Shown: positions 19,645-32,014, counted from the first letter of the stretch. The stretch is DNA of 64,000 nucleotides from Gracilaria domingensis (GCA_022539475.1 VCMS01000071.1:1-64000), one strand, 5' to 3'. Notes: generated from the letters alone by a model not told the origin. Program-made: numbers and translations.

Positions 19645-21728
19645 ATGGCCTCAGGCAAACGAACGAGCCCTTCGAAGGCTCGCTCATTTGGCGCAAAGTT
19701 GCCCCCGCGTCCGCGGTCTGTCCCCGAACCGCTTGAGGGAGAAGGAAAGAAACCCGGAAGCCCGAAGCAAGCAAAGAAGTCGTCTGATGCTCCAGTGGGG
19801 GAGCCTTCATCTACTCATTTGGAGGTCAATGCTCCCGCTGTTGCGGCTAAAGACGCACTCGTCGTGGAACTGGGGGCTCAAGTACGTAAGCTTGAGGCCC
19901 AGACGGCAGTCATGAGAAGTTCCCATGCTGCTCTCACAACTGAGGTCGATACACTTTGTTTCAAGGTAGAGGCTGCCCTCAACGGAGGTGTTTCTGAAGA
20001 TCTACGTATATTACGGAAAGATGTGAATGCCCTCTTGGAGGTTCTTCAAGGATATCCCGGTTTCACCGAGGAGGTTGAAACGAAATTCACCCGGATTCGT
20101 GGCCGTCTTGAGACGTTGGAAGCCACCATCCGCGAGGATGATGGTGCCGCTGCCGCACTTGCGGGAGAATCTCGACGTATACGTGACCGGAAGTCCGGGA
20201 AGAATCGCTCGAAGAAGAGGAATGTTGGCGAGTACGACTCGGATTCGTCACAGTCGTCTGTTGTTTCAAACCGCTCAGCGAGTGCGTCATCCTCGAGCTC
20301 GTCAAGTGACGGTGAGAGCCGTGCCAGCTTTACGCGTTCGCGGAGTTCTACGTCCACCTATGGTGTTGTCATTACCCGTACACGGGGTAGGAAGCACTCA
20401 GGTCTGAGGGAATTGGAACCGAGGAATCCCTTGTTTTAAAGGTTGTTATCTTACCGGTATTACTGTTTGAAAGATTCAGGCTTGAATCGAACGCCCCATG
20501 GCACGAGTATGGTGAAGCACTGCATCAAACGCATGTCCCTAACCTTTTGCAACCAGTTGTTCACTGTAGAGGATCTCATTCTGGTGTTTGACTTTCTTTC
20601 ACGCTTTGTAGCGAAGGCTGACATCCTCGGCATGAGTGAGGGACAAGCTTATGTCGCACTACCGTATTTTCTACGTGGACTCGCTGAAGATCAGTTCAAC
20701 TCCGTAAGAGGTTCATCCCGGGCCTCCGAAGGAGGAGTCACCTGCTGGCCTGAAGCCGTGCAGCATTTGTTGCGCTCGAATGCGACAAACGCCTCTCCCG
20801 AGGAAACTATTACTGCGTTGCGGGAGACGAAACAGCGCCCGAAGGAATCGGAAACCGAGTACTCGGTACGCCTGAATAAGGCATTCCAGCGTTGTGGCAA
20901 CGTTTACTCGTCTAACGAGCGCTGTACACTCTTTATCAACAGATTGAATACGGCTATTCGTACTCTGGTTGCCCAGCGACGTAAGGACCGGAAGAAGACT
21001 ACCTATCTGGAGCTAGTGCAGTACGCAAAGGCGGAGGGAGACGCCTTGCGCGCACGCACCGGATACCGGGTTTCAACCAAAGCGTCGCACCTCGAAGGAG
21101 GGTCGTCATCAGCTTCACTGCTACCGCAGGACTTTTCTGGCCACGATGTGGATAACTAACACCTCGCACAGGCGGACGTTGTGTCTATCCCGACTACAGA
21201 GCTGCCTTCTACTTCAGCAGCCTCGTCGAAGACGGAAGATGCGCTGCTGTACGCAGACGGTGCCCGCATTCGCGGTCCTCAAGTACCCTATTCAGGGAGT
21301 CGTTACCAGCGACTTGATTGGGTAGAACCGCGAACGGTGAAGTTTCAAGACCCAAGGAGTTCCAGAAGACCACCTTTGATCTGTTTCACGTGCTACAACC
21401 ACTGTCATGCAGCTCCGAACTATAACCCCACGATGAGGGAAATGCCTAGGGCTGTGGCGAGTTTTGAAGCGCTAACCCCGCCAAACAAGCGTCAGTGCCG
21501 GTAACCGCATATCTGCGTGCAAAAGCTGAGTACCCCCAAAGGGTGTGTGCCGCAGAACTCGCTGCGCTACTGCACTCCGGTTCGACCCAGGTCAATGTTT
21601 CAACGGCTCAAGCCGTAGCGGCAACCGCTGCTGCGGGTAGTTCTGGCGCTGTTCCACAGGAATCTGTGAAGGTCCCTGCTGCGCAGGACGCAGTTCCCGT
21701 TAGAACGGATGGAACTCAGTTAAACTGA
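19645..21728 (+). pseudogene. Element A gag, decayed
   Basis: Gag starts MASGKRTSPSK at 19645 and has a coiled-coil segment (VVELGAQVRKLEAQTAVM), a Lys/Arg/Ser-rich block, a capsid-like domain (YRYYCLKDSG to QAYVALPYFLRGLAEDQF) and a nucleocapsid zinc knuckle. Stops interrupt one continuous frame at 20437-20439 and 21157-21159, and the frame shifts near 21495. The knuckle reads CFTCYNHCHAAPNY: the fourth ligand of the CCHC motif, present in element B (CYQCYLPGHVSTQC), is Tyr here. The copy is therefore non-functional. Confidence 0.75.
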
Positions 21729-21760
21729 GTATAGGAGTCTCCAATGGAGAGGCGCCCAAG

Positions 21761-23296
21761 TTGAGGTTTACGGCGCCCGAGGCATCACCGCCTCGCTCCC
21801 CGGTCAGAATCCTTTCGAGGAAACAGACCGTCTTAGGCGTGGATTCTACCACCATTGGTGTGTTGCGTCGCCCGTGGATACGGTTCAGGAACAACCGGAT
21901 CCCGGATCGAGTAATGGTAATGGCCAAGCGAAACTACAAGATCTTTGCTGACCTTGGCCAATCCACCCAATATTTGGTGCGTCACTTGTCCGTCCTGGAT
22001 ACAGGTGCAGGCCCCAACTTTATTGTTGAGTCGTTACCACCACCGGAAATCCGTTGTCAAGTTCGTCAAGGACCCGTCATCGACGTGGCAGATGCGAATA
22101 ATAACCCGCTACAAACAGCTGGAATGGTCTCACTGATCGTCAGGATTGGCAACTGCATCCAGCAGGTTGAATTCATCGGCTGAAAGACGCTCGCTGCCCC
22201 TGTCATTTTAGGGTGTGACTTCTGCGACAGATATGTCGAAGCCATATGACCGCGTGGGCGTGAAGTGGAAATGGAAGATGGTTCGGTTGTACCGATTGTT
22301 CGTCGCTCATTGCGTCGGGCGTCAGCTAAGCTGGTACCGCTACCTGCTCTTCTACAGGATTCCTCACCTCCGAAGGAGTCGCCGAAGCTCCGCGTAGCCC
22401 GTGCATTTTCTATTCCGCCGGAATCCCAGGTTTGGGTTGATGTTACAGCTGCTCCGCGTGTTTTGCGGGTTGTTCAACCATTGAACTCGTTATGCGAGAA
22501 GTATCAGGTCAGTTTGGCGAACGGAGTTGTTCAAATCAACAGAGAGCACCCCTTTCGTGTTATGTTGGCCAACTTTGGCAGGAAGCCCCAGTATCTGGTG
22601 AAGAACGAAGTAATTGGTACTGTCTCACCGCACCCTACGGCACTGATCCCCATAAAGGTGACCGCCACCGAGATGCTCGGGATTGCTGAAGAACGCACTG
22701 GTGTGCTTCAACCTAAGGAGGGGGAGGGAGAACCGTCACGCTCGTCTGCGCCGGACCCGTGTCAGACCGTTGAACACACAAATGACTGGGAAGTTAGGAC
22801 CGTTCCTACCAGTTATGACTAGGTTGACCCTATCAGAGAGTTAGAGGAACTGAATCTCGGTCATGTACCGGTTTCAAACCTTGAGAAGTTGCGCAACATG
22901 TTGCGAGAGTTTACACCAATGTGGGATGGTACACTCGGAGAGGTTTCGACTACGGAACACTGGATTGACCTCCCGCCGGAGACCAAGCTGATTGCTCAGC
23001 ACTCTTACAGGGCAGGCACGAAAGCACGGGGAGAGGAAGAGTTTCAGATCAACAAAATGCTTCGCGCTGGCGTGATAGAACCGGCTCAGCCGCCGTTGGC
23101 ATCTCCAGTTGTACTGGCTTCGAAACCCGATGGATCCTGGCGCTTTTGTATCGACTATCGTCGCTTGAACGATGTCACCGTCAAAGACGTGTACCTCATA
23201 CCTCGTATGGACGAGTATATCGACTCGCTTGGCGATGCCACTGTGTTCTCCACTTTGGATGCAAACTGGAGTTACTGGCAAGTACCTGTTAGACCG
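21761..23296 (+). pseudogene. Element A protease and start of reverse transcriptase
   Basis: The aspartic protease active site is kept as LDTGAGPNF (about 21995-22021), followed by VADANNNPL. A TGA after VEFIG (22181-22183) and further shifts break the frame before ILGCDFCDRYVEAI and the linker. The RT begins MRNMLREFTPMWDG and runs through the fingers (SWRFCIDYRRLN) to LDANWSYWQVPVRP, where it is cut exactly at the first base of the left LTR of element B (23297). Palm motif YLDD, RNase H and integrase of A are absent from the window. Confidence 0.75.
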
Positions 23297-24270
23297 TGTA
23301 GAGCAACGCAATTTGCGTGGTTATCAGGATGATGCGTTTCATATACTCAGGGGAGTGATACGAGGATGCACTCGAAGAGTTATGAGTTGGACCCAATTTT
23401 GGCGGTTACTTTTGGAATGGCTTTCCCACAGTTACCTGTAATCAGGGTTGCCATTGCTGGCCAATACCGCTAGGTGGACGCGTGTACTACACCACCGTGT
23501 GTGTGCATATTACGGGACAGTAGGTAGTGCACCTGAGGTGCCTGACACTGGGCTAGCCACGTGTACGGACCCCTGCGGGTGTGCACCACGTGTACATAGT
23601 TAGTTTAGACCTACTTAGGTGAGCTCGACCTCGTCGTCCCGAGCACCTTTGTAAAGTCAACCCGAGCACTTCTAAGTAAACTCTTTGTCGAGTAGCGCTC
23701 TCCTGAGTGGACTCTACACGAGTGAGGCTCTGGCGCCAACCACCTACGTGGGTTATCACTCTCGCGAGTATAGCCACGTCTGGTTACGGTGGTCCTACCC
23801 TCTCGGTACCTTTGAGGAACATCTGTCGTTTATGTCGGGACCTGAGGGTCGTACCGAGGAGGTATAGAACTAGATTACGAAGTGATCCGACTCTGTATAG
23901 AGTTTTGCCGTGTTTACGGAAACCCGTGCATTACCGTTGGAGGATCTCGCCCCGCTCCGGGCACAGTGCCGAGGAGGCCCTACCCGTCGCGTGTGGGTGT
24001 TGTTTGGTGGTTGTTTTCTGTTGCTTTCCCTCTCGGGACTACACCTGTCGTTGGTCGTGTTCCATCGTTGCCGATACCACCCCATTTCTGGAGTTTCTCA
24101 TCGTTTCCTCACGACGTGGCCTAGCACCTCTGTAGGTATAGCCAGTTGCCACTTCGGCCTTACAACCGAGTTACGGTGGTACAGAGGGCTCTGTCACTGG
24201 TCTGCCATCTCTCACGAGAGCGGACCTTCTGACAGTCTGGTCGGTTTCACTCTTCCGAGTTTGCCCCACA
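23297..24270 (+). repeat. 5' LTR of element B
   Basis: It is 974 bp long, starting TGTAGAGCAACGC and ending TTGCCCCACA. It is nearly identical to 34317-35290, with scattered substitutions only, such as accaccgtgtgtgtgca against accgccgtttgtgtgca. It abuts truncated RT of element A on its left. Confidence 0.9.
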
Positions 24271-24273
24271 AAG

Positions 24274-24291
24274 TGGTCTCCCGACCTAGAA
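24274..24291 (+). promoter_or_regulatory. Primer-binding site of element B
   Basis: TGGTCTCCCGACCTAGAA lies three bases after the LTR. It starts with TGG, complementary to a tRNA CCA end, and the sequence is shared with elements C and D on the minus strand. The priming tRNA is not identified. Confidence 0.7.
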
Positions 24292-24514
24292 CCGTTTTAG
24301 GTCACTGTCGTGGAATTGACTTGATTGTTGACGGATCACCGATTTCTGACAACGATCAGGGGACTCTTTAGAGTTTTGGAGGTTGACAACTTTTGAACGT
24401 GGACCGCTGACGTGGTGGTTTACCGAGAAGGTTTATTGAGTTTCCTTGTTCTTTGGAGACTCGTGTACGAGTTTAACTGGATCATCTGGGTCAGATTGCT
24501 TACTGGTTTTCAGT

Positions 24515-24862
24515 ATGCCGCAACCGCCTCGAGGTTCTCGAGCTGGTTCAGCGCGGTCGTCAGCTGCGGTTCCACCCGTTGCACCGACGTCCCGGTCTAT
24601 CGTAGATGAGGCGCACCTCTTGAGGTCGTACCCCGCCCCCGGACAACTCGTTCAGTTACGGAAGCACCCAAGGAAAATGTGGGTTCTGCTCAACCCGTCG
24701 TTGAGACACCATCCATAGTTAACCCTAACGCTGCTACCGTAGCCGAGTTGGCTAGGTTGGAATCCCGCTTGGATGTTAATCACACTGCTCACGTGGAACT
24801 CCTACAGGATGTTACCTCGTTGAGGACGCAGGTTGATAATGCCCAGGTGAGGGATGTCTCAG
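24515..24862 (+). pseudogene. Element B gag, N-terminal part before the gap
   Basis: The ATG at 24515 opens MPQPPRGSRAGSARSS, with a Pro/Ser/Arg-rich leader like that of element A gag. Near 24605-24612 the frame shifts by one, after which EVVPRPRTTRSVTEAPKENV leads to the coiled-coil segment VAELARLESRLDV. The sequence then enters the run of N. One shift in an otherwise conserved leader suggests a recent break or a sequence error. Confidence 0.6.
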
Positions 24863-25225
24863 NNNNNNNNNNNNNNNNNNNNNNNNNNNNNNNNNNNNNN
24901 NNNNNNNNNNNNNNNNNNNNNNNNNNNNNNNNNNNNNNNNNNNNNNNNNNNNNNNNNNNNNNNNNNNNNNNNNNNNNNNNNNNNNNNNNNNNNNNNNNNN
25001 NNNNNNNNNNNNNNNNNNNNNNNNNNNNNNNNNNNNNNNNNNNNNNNNNNNNNNNNNNNNNNNNNNNNNNNNNNNNNNNNNNNNNNNNNNNNNNNNNNNN
25101 NNNNNNNNNNNNNNNNNNNNNNNNNNNNNNNNNNNNNNNNNNNNNNNNNNNNNNNNNNNNNNNNNNNNNNNNNNNNNNNNNNNNNNNNNNNNNNNNNNNN
25201 NNNNNNNNNNNNNNNNNNNNNNNNN
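24863..25225. other. Assembly gap (363 N)
   Basis: The gap lies inside element B, between its gag and the minus-strand insertion C. It probably hides one boundary of C. Frames drawn through the N are meaningless. Confidence 0.99.
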
Positions 25226-26067
25226 CGGGGAAGGTCGAGGGGCCCCCAGCCTCTCTTGCTACCTCTTCCCCCTCGGTGGGCGTTTTCTTCCGAATCAGTC
25301 CTCCGGGTTATCCAAACAACGGATAGGACACTGAACCCCGTATGGGGTGACCACTTTGGTGGAGCGCTCGGCACCCTATTTGGGTAGCGCGCGCCCCGTT
25401 TCTCCATTTAGGTAACTGGCGTCGGAGCCAATTGCTTCGGCAACGGGAACCAAACCACTCGGGTATCTCGTGACTTCCAAATCCTCTCTTCCCAAAACCA
25501 CTTGGTAATCCACAAATTCTAGGTCGGGAGACCAAAATATGTGGTATAGCCGATCGGTGCGAGCTGCTAGTGGGGAGCCCTGCGTGGGCTCGACCCGGCG
25601 GAGGAGTGAAACACGTGACACCTAATAGGTCGGCAGCACCTACCGTTGCCTATAGTGCACGGTGACCAAGTGGTAAATACGCCTGCACTGGTGTGCGGCA
25701 GGCACGTATAACCCTCGAGGTCAGCAAAACTATTAGAGGACTACTAGACTTACCAATTGGTGACTGTAGAACCGAACTGGTGTCAATTAGCCTAGTTGGT
25801 GCTTGACTTTACCATTTGGTGTGGGAGGTTGGCGTCTCGGGGGTTTAGTACACCCGAGCGCCCTCCGGCTCTCACGGGCCTAGCGCCACGTGGGCCACCG
25901 GGAGGTGCATTTGTGGTGCATCACCCCGGCCACATATCTACACTACCTAGTAAATATTAATTCTAAATTAACGAGAATAAACTAATTAGTCTTGTCCAAG
26001 CCTGCGCTTGCGCGTCCCACGTGGTACAGGAGGCACACGTGCCCGGGAGCCCGTGACGTCACCACTT
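25226..26067 (-). mobile_element. Minus-strand Ty3/Gypsy fragment (element C) inserted in element B gag
   Basis: On the minus strand this contains an LTR (about 26067 down to 25540, ending CCACA), the primer-binding site (25518-25534), a leader of about 200 nt and the beginning of a gag-like stretch that disappears into the gap. The order and spacing match element D, and the two share words such as cgggttatccaaa on the plus strand. Element B gag sequence resumes after about 26100. The right boundary is approximate. Confidence 0.55.
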
Positions 26068-26119
26068 GGTCTTGTAGAGCCCCCGTTGATCTAGCCGAGC
26101 TATACTACAGGAAGTAACC

Positions 26120-26575
26120 CCGATTCTTACGGATCTACGGACCTGCCGTCAACCTCGATTCCGAGCACGGAAGAAGACCCCGCATTGTATGCCAAGGTGT
26201 CCGGGTGCCTGCAGCCCGCTGCCTTACGCTAACAATTCGTCGCGTCTGAACCGTCCAGGGTGGAAGGACACAGCACCACAACGTCGAGTGGACAATCGCC
26301 CTCGCGACAAACCGGCCTCGGTCATATGTTACCAGTGCTACCTTCCAGGTCACGTATCGACGCAGTGCGTATTTCCGCCGTCGCACAGGCCGAAAATTAT
26401 TGCGTATTACGACGCCCTCACGCCCGAGGAAAAGGAATCTGTTCCACGAAAGGAATATGATAAGGCCAGAGCTGAACTTGGATTACCGGTTCCGGTCTAT
26501 GCTCAGCCTCCGTTCCGGCACAGGCACCTTCGAACCAGGTTCAAGGCGAAGTACCCACGCATGGGGTTCAGTTAG
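26120..26575 (+). pseudogene. Element B gag, nucleocapsid part
   Basis: After the insertion C, gag resumes with a Thr/Ser/Pro-rich linker like that in element A and an intact CCHC zinc knuckle, CYQCYLPGHVSTQC, followed by YYDALTPEEKE. The knuckle binds element RNA during packaging. The frame ends at a TAG near 26573-26575, before the protease. Confidence 0.65.
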
Positions 26576-26746
26576 GCCCCCCGAACGGAGTTCACGCACC
26601 GAATTCGGTGAGCCCGTTCAGAAAAACTGACTTCGGGAGTTTCCCCTACGGGAGGGGCGCCTTCCGAGCCGAAGTTAAAGGCGCCGAGGCGTCACAGCTT
26701 CGCTCCCAGCTGTTAGAATCCTTTCAAGGATAGCGGCTAAACTGAC

Positions 26747-27591
26747 GTGAGCTCAGAACACCTTTCGGTTCTACGTCGTCCGTGGATACGGTCCCGTAAT
26801 CTCCGTATTCCGGAAAGAGTTCTTGTGATGGCCAAGAGAAACTACAAAGTTTATGCCGATCTTGGCTTGTCTAACCAGTTCATGGTTCGACAGTTGTCTG
26901 TGTTGGATACAGGAGCTGCACCGAACCTGATTCACCTTGAGTTGGTGCCACCCGCGCTACGGGATGAAATTCGTCATGGTCCAGGTTTGGATATCGCGGA
27001 TGCCAACAATAACCCGTTGCGTACTCTTGGGTACATACCTCTCATGGTACGATTAGGAACCTGTATGGTTAAAGTGGATTTCATGGTTTGCAAAAGCATT
27101 GCCGCACGGTGATACTCGGTTGTGACTTTTGTGATCGTTTTGTTGAAGCGATTCGACCTCGAGCTCGAGTTGTTACCATGGATGATGGTTCCGAAATACC
27201 GATTGTAAGGAAACCGCTAAAGAGAGCTACACGCAAGCGCGTCCCGCTCCCTGCTGCACAGGAAGTTCCAACCGTCGACCCGGTATCATCTAAGCTCCAT
27301 GTGGCTCATGCCATCGCAATCCCTGCGCAATCCCAAGTTTGGGTCACCATAACTACTAAGCAGTCTGGCCTACGTGTGGTACAACCATTGCCATCATTGT
27401 ATGATCAGAAGCAACTCGCTTTGGCGAACGGAGTAATCTCGGTGGAACCCGACAAACCATTCAGAGTTTTGGTCGCCAACTTTGGCACAACCCGACAGTG
27501 GTTAGCTAAAAACCAAATCCTTGGTACACTCTCCCACACCCTGCTGCTATCGTACCGACGGAGATACCCGTTGCGGATGTTCTCGGTATAA
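26747..27591 (+). pseudogene. Element B aspartic protease and linker, frameshifted
   Basis: The protease active site reads LSVLDTGAAPNLI, followed by IADANNNPL. A one-base shift near 27090-27112 (at KSIAAR) moves the rest, starting VILGCDFCDRFVEAI, into another frame. A second shift near 27530 separates the linker (ILGTLS) from the continuation AAIVPTEIPVADVLGITDAK, which leads to the RT. Ty3 proteases act as dimers to mature Gag-Pol; with these shifts only frame-jumping could yield the polyprotein. Confidence 0.7.
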
Positions 27592-29111
27592 CCGATGCTA
27601 AGGAGGGGGAGGGATCAGCGGAAACCGCGTTTACCGCATCGGTTACCCCGGCGAGCGAAGTTACCGAATCGCTGGCACCCACCGAGGGTAAAGCGTTGCC
27701 ACCAGGAACGGAAGATACAGACCCTGTCAAGGAACTGGAACAGTTGAATTTTAATCATGTACCTGAATCTCATAGAGGTAAGCTAAGAGAAATGTTGAGG
27801 GAGTTCACACCCATGTGGGATGGATCCCTCGGGACAATTGGAATCACGGAACACCGTATTGACCTACTTCCAGGTACTAGCCCCATTTCCCAACACCCAT
27901 ACCGGGCTGGTCCCAAAGCTAGGGAAGAAGAGCAATCTCAGGTTGAGAAGATGTTACGCGCTGGCGTCATAGAGGCGGCTCAATCCGCTTGGGCCTCACC
28001 CGTGGTGCTAGTTCCAAAAGCGGACGGATCGTGGCGATTCTGTATTGATTACCGTCGTCTAAATTCGGTCACCGTCAAAGACGTTTATCCCATACCCAGG
28101 ATGGACGAATACATTGACTCGCTTGGGAGTGCTACAGTGTTCACCGCCTTGGATGCCAATTGGGGATACTGGCAAGTTCCGATCCGTGAAAAGGATAAGG
28201 ACAAAACTGCTTTTGTGTGCCACCAAGGTTTGTACCGGTTTAAACGAATGCCGTTCGGATTAACCAACGCGCCGGCTACGTTTCAACGTGCTATCGATAT
28301 CCTCTTGGCTCGATTCAAGTGGAAGACCTGCTTGGTGTATCTTGACGATATCATCGTGTTCTCCGATAACCTTGATGACCACTTAACACACGTCCGGGAC
28401 GTCATGAGAGTCCTCAGGGACGCGGGCATTACGCTGAAACTCAAGAAGTGCGAGTTCTTCACAGATTCTGTCAAATACCTAGGGCATATCATTCGACCTG
28501 GACAGCTCTCAGTTGACGCAGTTCGCGTGAAGTCGCTGAAGGAAGCGAAACACCCTACGACACAAACGGAACTCCGCAGTTTTCTGGGTCTTTGTAATGT
28601 ATATCGGCGTTTTGTCCCGAACTTCGCAGATATTGCGACCCCCCTTAACCACCTTTTGAGAAAAGGTCAACCAGTTCAACTGGAACCCCTAGGCGACGCG
28701 GAAGCGTCTGCTTTTTCGGCATTAATTGACGCAGTAACGTCACCGCCAATCTTGGCTTTGCCTAAGCTAGGACTTCCATTCGAAGTAGACACTGACGCCA
28801 GTGCACACCAGGTTGGTTGCGCCCTGTTTCAGGTCACGGAAGACGGCGTGAGACATCCAATTGGATACTGGTCGCGATCCTTGAACGTACACGAACGTAA
28901 CTACTCAGTTTCGGAGAAAGAGTGCTTAGCCGTTGTATGGGCTCTAACTACACTGAGACCATATCTTATGGGCAACCATTTTACGGTACATACGGACCAC
29001 TCATCTCTCCGATGGCTCATGGAAATCTCGGAACCATCAGGACGCTTGATGCGTTGGCGCTTGAGGTTATCGGAGTTCGATTTCACAGTTACGTACAAAA
29101 AGGAACGTTGA
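27592..29111 (+). pseudogene. Element B reverse transcriptase-RNase H
   Basis: From MLREFTPMWDG the Ty3-type RT runs uninterrupted: SWRFCIDYRRLN (fingers), VFTALDANWGYWQVPI (first catalytic Asp), FGLTNAPATFQRA, CLVYLDDIIVFSD (YLDD, the other two Asp), YLGHIIRPGQLSVD, then RNase H with DTDASAHQVGCAL, KECLAVVWAL and VHTDHSSLRWL. The polymerase core looks intact. At the end, TYKKER-stop is one base out of frame with the natural continuation (QKGTLNLQADALSRL); the shift falls in the run aaaaagg near 29096. Together with the upstream shifts this makes the copy defective unless sequence errors are responsible. Confidence 0.8.
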
Positions 29112-31078
29112 ATCTGCAGGCAGATGCACTCTCCCGCTTGGGGACAGATGCAGAAGCGGCACCAGTGGACGATCTGGACATACCATGCTTTATGGTGGAA
29201 GAACAAGCAGGTTGGGTCGAATCTTTGTCGGATGACATCTGTGACGACATCCTGCTCACTTCTGAGAAGTTGGATCCCTTGACCGGATCTTTTGTACCCA
29301 TCACTCCCGAGGAGATGATCCGAGAACAGCAAACGGATGAGTTTTGTACGCGAATTCGCGCTCGTCTCAATGGAGGAGATCGTATACCTTTTCAGGTTAA
29401 CGATCAGGGGTACCTGGTTAGGTTGGTCGAAGCGTATACCCAAATTGTGGTCCCATACTCGCTGCAAAACCGTGTGTTGGTAATGACACACTATGTGAAG
29501 GTAGGAGCCCACCCAGGAGGTCGAAAACTATACTTGACCCTGCGTAGGGATTTTTACTGGCCGTCAATGGCATTGGACTGCTACGCAGTACGACGCTCTT
29601 GCACCGAGTGCGCTAAGAATAACGTGAAACTTCGTAAGTACTCGAAGAAGTTAACGCTGTTCCCAGCACGGTCTCCTTTGGAGTTTATCGCTATCGATAT
29701 CTTAGGTGAATTGATCAGAACCGCAAGAGGTAATCGATACCTTCTGGTTATCACCGATCGGTTCTCTAAGTTGGTACGGACAGTCCCGCTGAAACGGATT
29801 ACGGCCACCGTGGTTGCACAAGCTTTTGTCACCCACTGGGTCTTTGTGTACGGTCCACCGGTTCATCTATTATCAGATAACGGTTCACAGTTCACGTCGA
29901 AGTTTTTCCAGGACGTCTGTCGGATCTTGAGTGTCAAGAATCTATTTACGACCACCTACCACCCCCAAACAAATGGTCAGGTAGAACGATTTAACCGTAC
30001 CATGCTGAATGCATTAAGATCTTATGTGGCAGATCATCCTAAGGATTGGGATTTGTATACGGACGCTATTACGTATGCGTACAACACCCAAGTCCACCGG
30101 GTAACGAAGCTAGCACCTTTTGAGTTGGTATTGTCAAGAGTACCGCCACCGGTTGCAATCGAGGCTCAAGAAACGCTTTCTACGTACCCGTCTGTTGGGT
30201 TATACAGGAACGCTTGGAAGGATTGGTTAACCAAAATGGTACCGGTCGCTCGCACAGCGATGGATAAGGCGCAGGCCGCTTATAAGCGCAACTTCGATGC
30301 GAAGGTTAAGACCCCATTACCAAAGGTCAAACCAGACGATATGGTATTTCTCCGCAAAGAATACTATAATCCGGAGAAGGAACGCCGCCACAAGCTCTCG
30401 CCTATCGCGGAAGGACCCTACAAGGTTATTTCCGTCACGGACGATACCGTAGTATTGGATATCAATAATCTCCACGAACGGATATCGTTAGACCGTGTCG
30501 CGCTGGCACCACCACCCTACGTTCACGTTAACACCCAACTGGGTGAAGCTACAGGGGACGAACAGGTCGTATCTTCGCGCCCTGCGACTCTCCGCCCTGA
30601 TCGCGGCTTATCGGATCTACCGAAGTCAGAATCACCCACGCGGGTAGCACAACCCGTTGCGGGAGACGAAGAGGAAAACTCAACTAGAGTTGACCCCCCA
30701 CCGGACGTCGTGGCTCCCGTGCCACCGCCTAAGGAGGGGGAGGAAAGTACGGAACCCGTTACACCGGCGTCGCACGGTCACACTGTGTCGCAAGGTACCG
30801 CCACCAATCTCGCGGTCTCTACCGATAGCGTTGTGGTGCGCCGAGGCGCTGTACCTCGTGGTGATACTCCGTCGAGTTCGTTGAGCAATGCGCTGGAAAC
30901 GACAGGACCCACCCAAGGGGTACACACCGCTGTGGATAATGTAACCCCGTCGGGAACACCACAACTGAGTGAGGCCACCACCCGCAGAGCGGAGAAGACA
31001 GTATCTGTAGACCCGGGCTTTCCGGAGAACGCAGAACCGCAAGCGGTAGACCAGCTCAATGTTACCGACCGGTGTTAA
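29100..31078 (+). CDS. Element B integrase
   Basis: In the frame following QKGTLNLQADALSRL comes a Ty3-type integrase: an HHCC zinc domain (HYVKVGAH ... CTEC), the catalytic core with FIAIDILGEL (Asp), LLSDNGSQF (Asp) and NGQVERFNR (Glu), and a GPY-type segment (KLSPIAEGPYKVI). The tail of about 180 residues is Pro/Thr/Glu-rich with no chromodomain; that domain is in a later frame at 31772. This is the least damaged part of the element. The integrase would catalyse insertion of the cDNA. No independent start codon is obvious because it should be released from a polyprotein. Confidence 0.8.
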
Positions 31079-31771
31079 CCACGCCGTGGTATGAGGAAAC
31101 GAGAAGTCGTACTTACCCGCGTATTATTTGGGAAAACAACCTTGGAAAGGTGAAGTACGAAGTACGAGTTTGGAAACCGTCGATGGTGCACCCACGCCGC
31201 GTGGCAGAGGACTCATGACACACCCAAGTGGAGAGTAACACGTTGTGTGACGTGGTGACGTATGGAAAGCACCGCCGACGCGGGGAACTGCTGACAGTAA
31301 GTCGCGTGCGCGAGCACCACACGTGCACGGTGCACGATGTACGGTCGCCAACCGTAGGCGAACGGACACCTGTTAGGGTAACTCGTGGCTCACACGTGCC
31401 ACCGCCTGGCCAACCAGAAGGCCGCGATATGCACCGTGATTGGTCAATCCGCCTCCATGGCGCACGAGCGAAACCCTGCCCGTTCTCCGTCGCACGGACG
31501 ATCCTTCTGGATAGCAAGAGGGAGCTCAGAATCCCGAAGCTACCGTTGGACGGTCGGAAGCTCAACCAAAACGAGCCGAAGCTCGTCAGACTCAAGAAGG
31601 AGAGTATTTCAAGAAGAACCTTTCAGGTTGAAGATTGGACGCTCCTGGCGTAAGTTGTAGTTGTCGTGCAGCGAGGAACTCCTAGTGAGTCGTGACTGGT
31701 TAAGTCCAAGAGGAACCCCTCTAGAGGTTAGCCGGCCACCACCTCGCCACCCTCGAAGGTACCAAACCACA

Positions 31772-32014
31772 ATGGGTGAAGGAGAGCAGTCAAACACCGA
31801 GGTGTACCCGCAGGAATACGTGATCGAACGTATCGTACGTCATGTTGTAAACCCCGATGGGACGGTACTGTACCAAGTGCGATGGTATGGCTACTCCGCC
31901 GAGGAGGACACCATGGAGCCGGCCGAGCACCTACCTAGGTCGAAGATCGTTTCATACCACCGTCGCACTCGGTCAGCCTTGCCGTCCAACCTGGACCAAG
32001 CCCAGGTGGGATAA
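31772..32014 (+). CDS. Chromodomain ORF of element B
   Basis: The ATG at 31772 begins an 80-residue frame whose body reads YVIERIVRHVVNPDGTVLYQ, followed by VRWYGYSAEEDTMEPAEHL. This is a clear chromodomain with the aromatic-cage and W-x-GY pattern seen in chromodomain integrases, where it tethers integration to modified histones. Here it is in the same frame as the integrase but about 690 nt beyond the integrase stop, with several stops in between, so it is detached. It may be expressed from its own start, by splicing, or may be a relic of a longer integrase. Confidence 0.7.
   Translation: MGEGEQSNTEVYPQEYVIERIVRHVVNPDGTVLYQVRWYGYSAEEDTMEPAEHLPRSKIVSYHRRTRSALPSNLDQAQVG

Noticed and set aside
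20027-20407. Alternative plus-strand frame inside element A gag
   Set aside because: It overlaps the gag frame with its coiled coil and Ser/Arg block and shows no conservation with elements B or D.
24679-25407. Open frames of 177-215 codons across the N run
   Set aside because: Most of their length is unknown sequence; only the flanking gag and element C parts are real.
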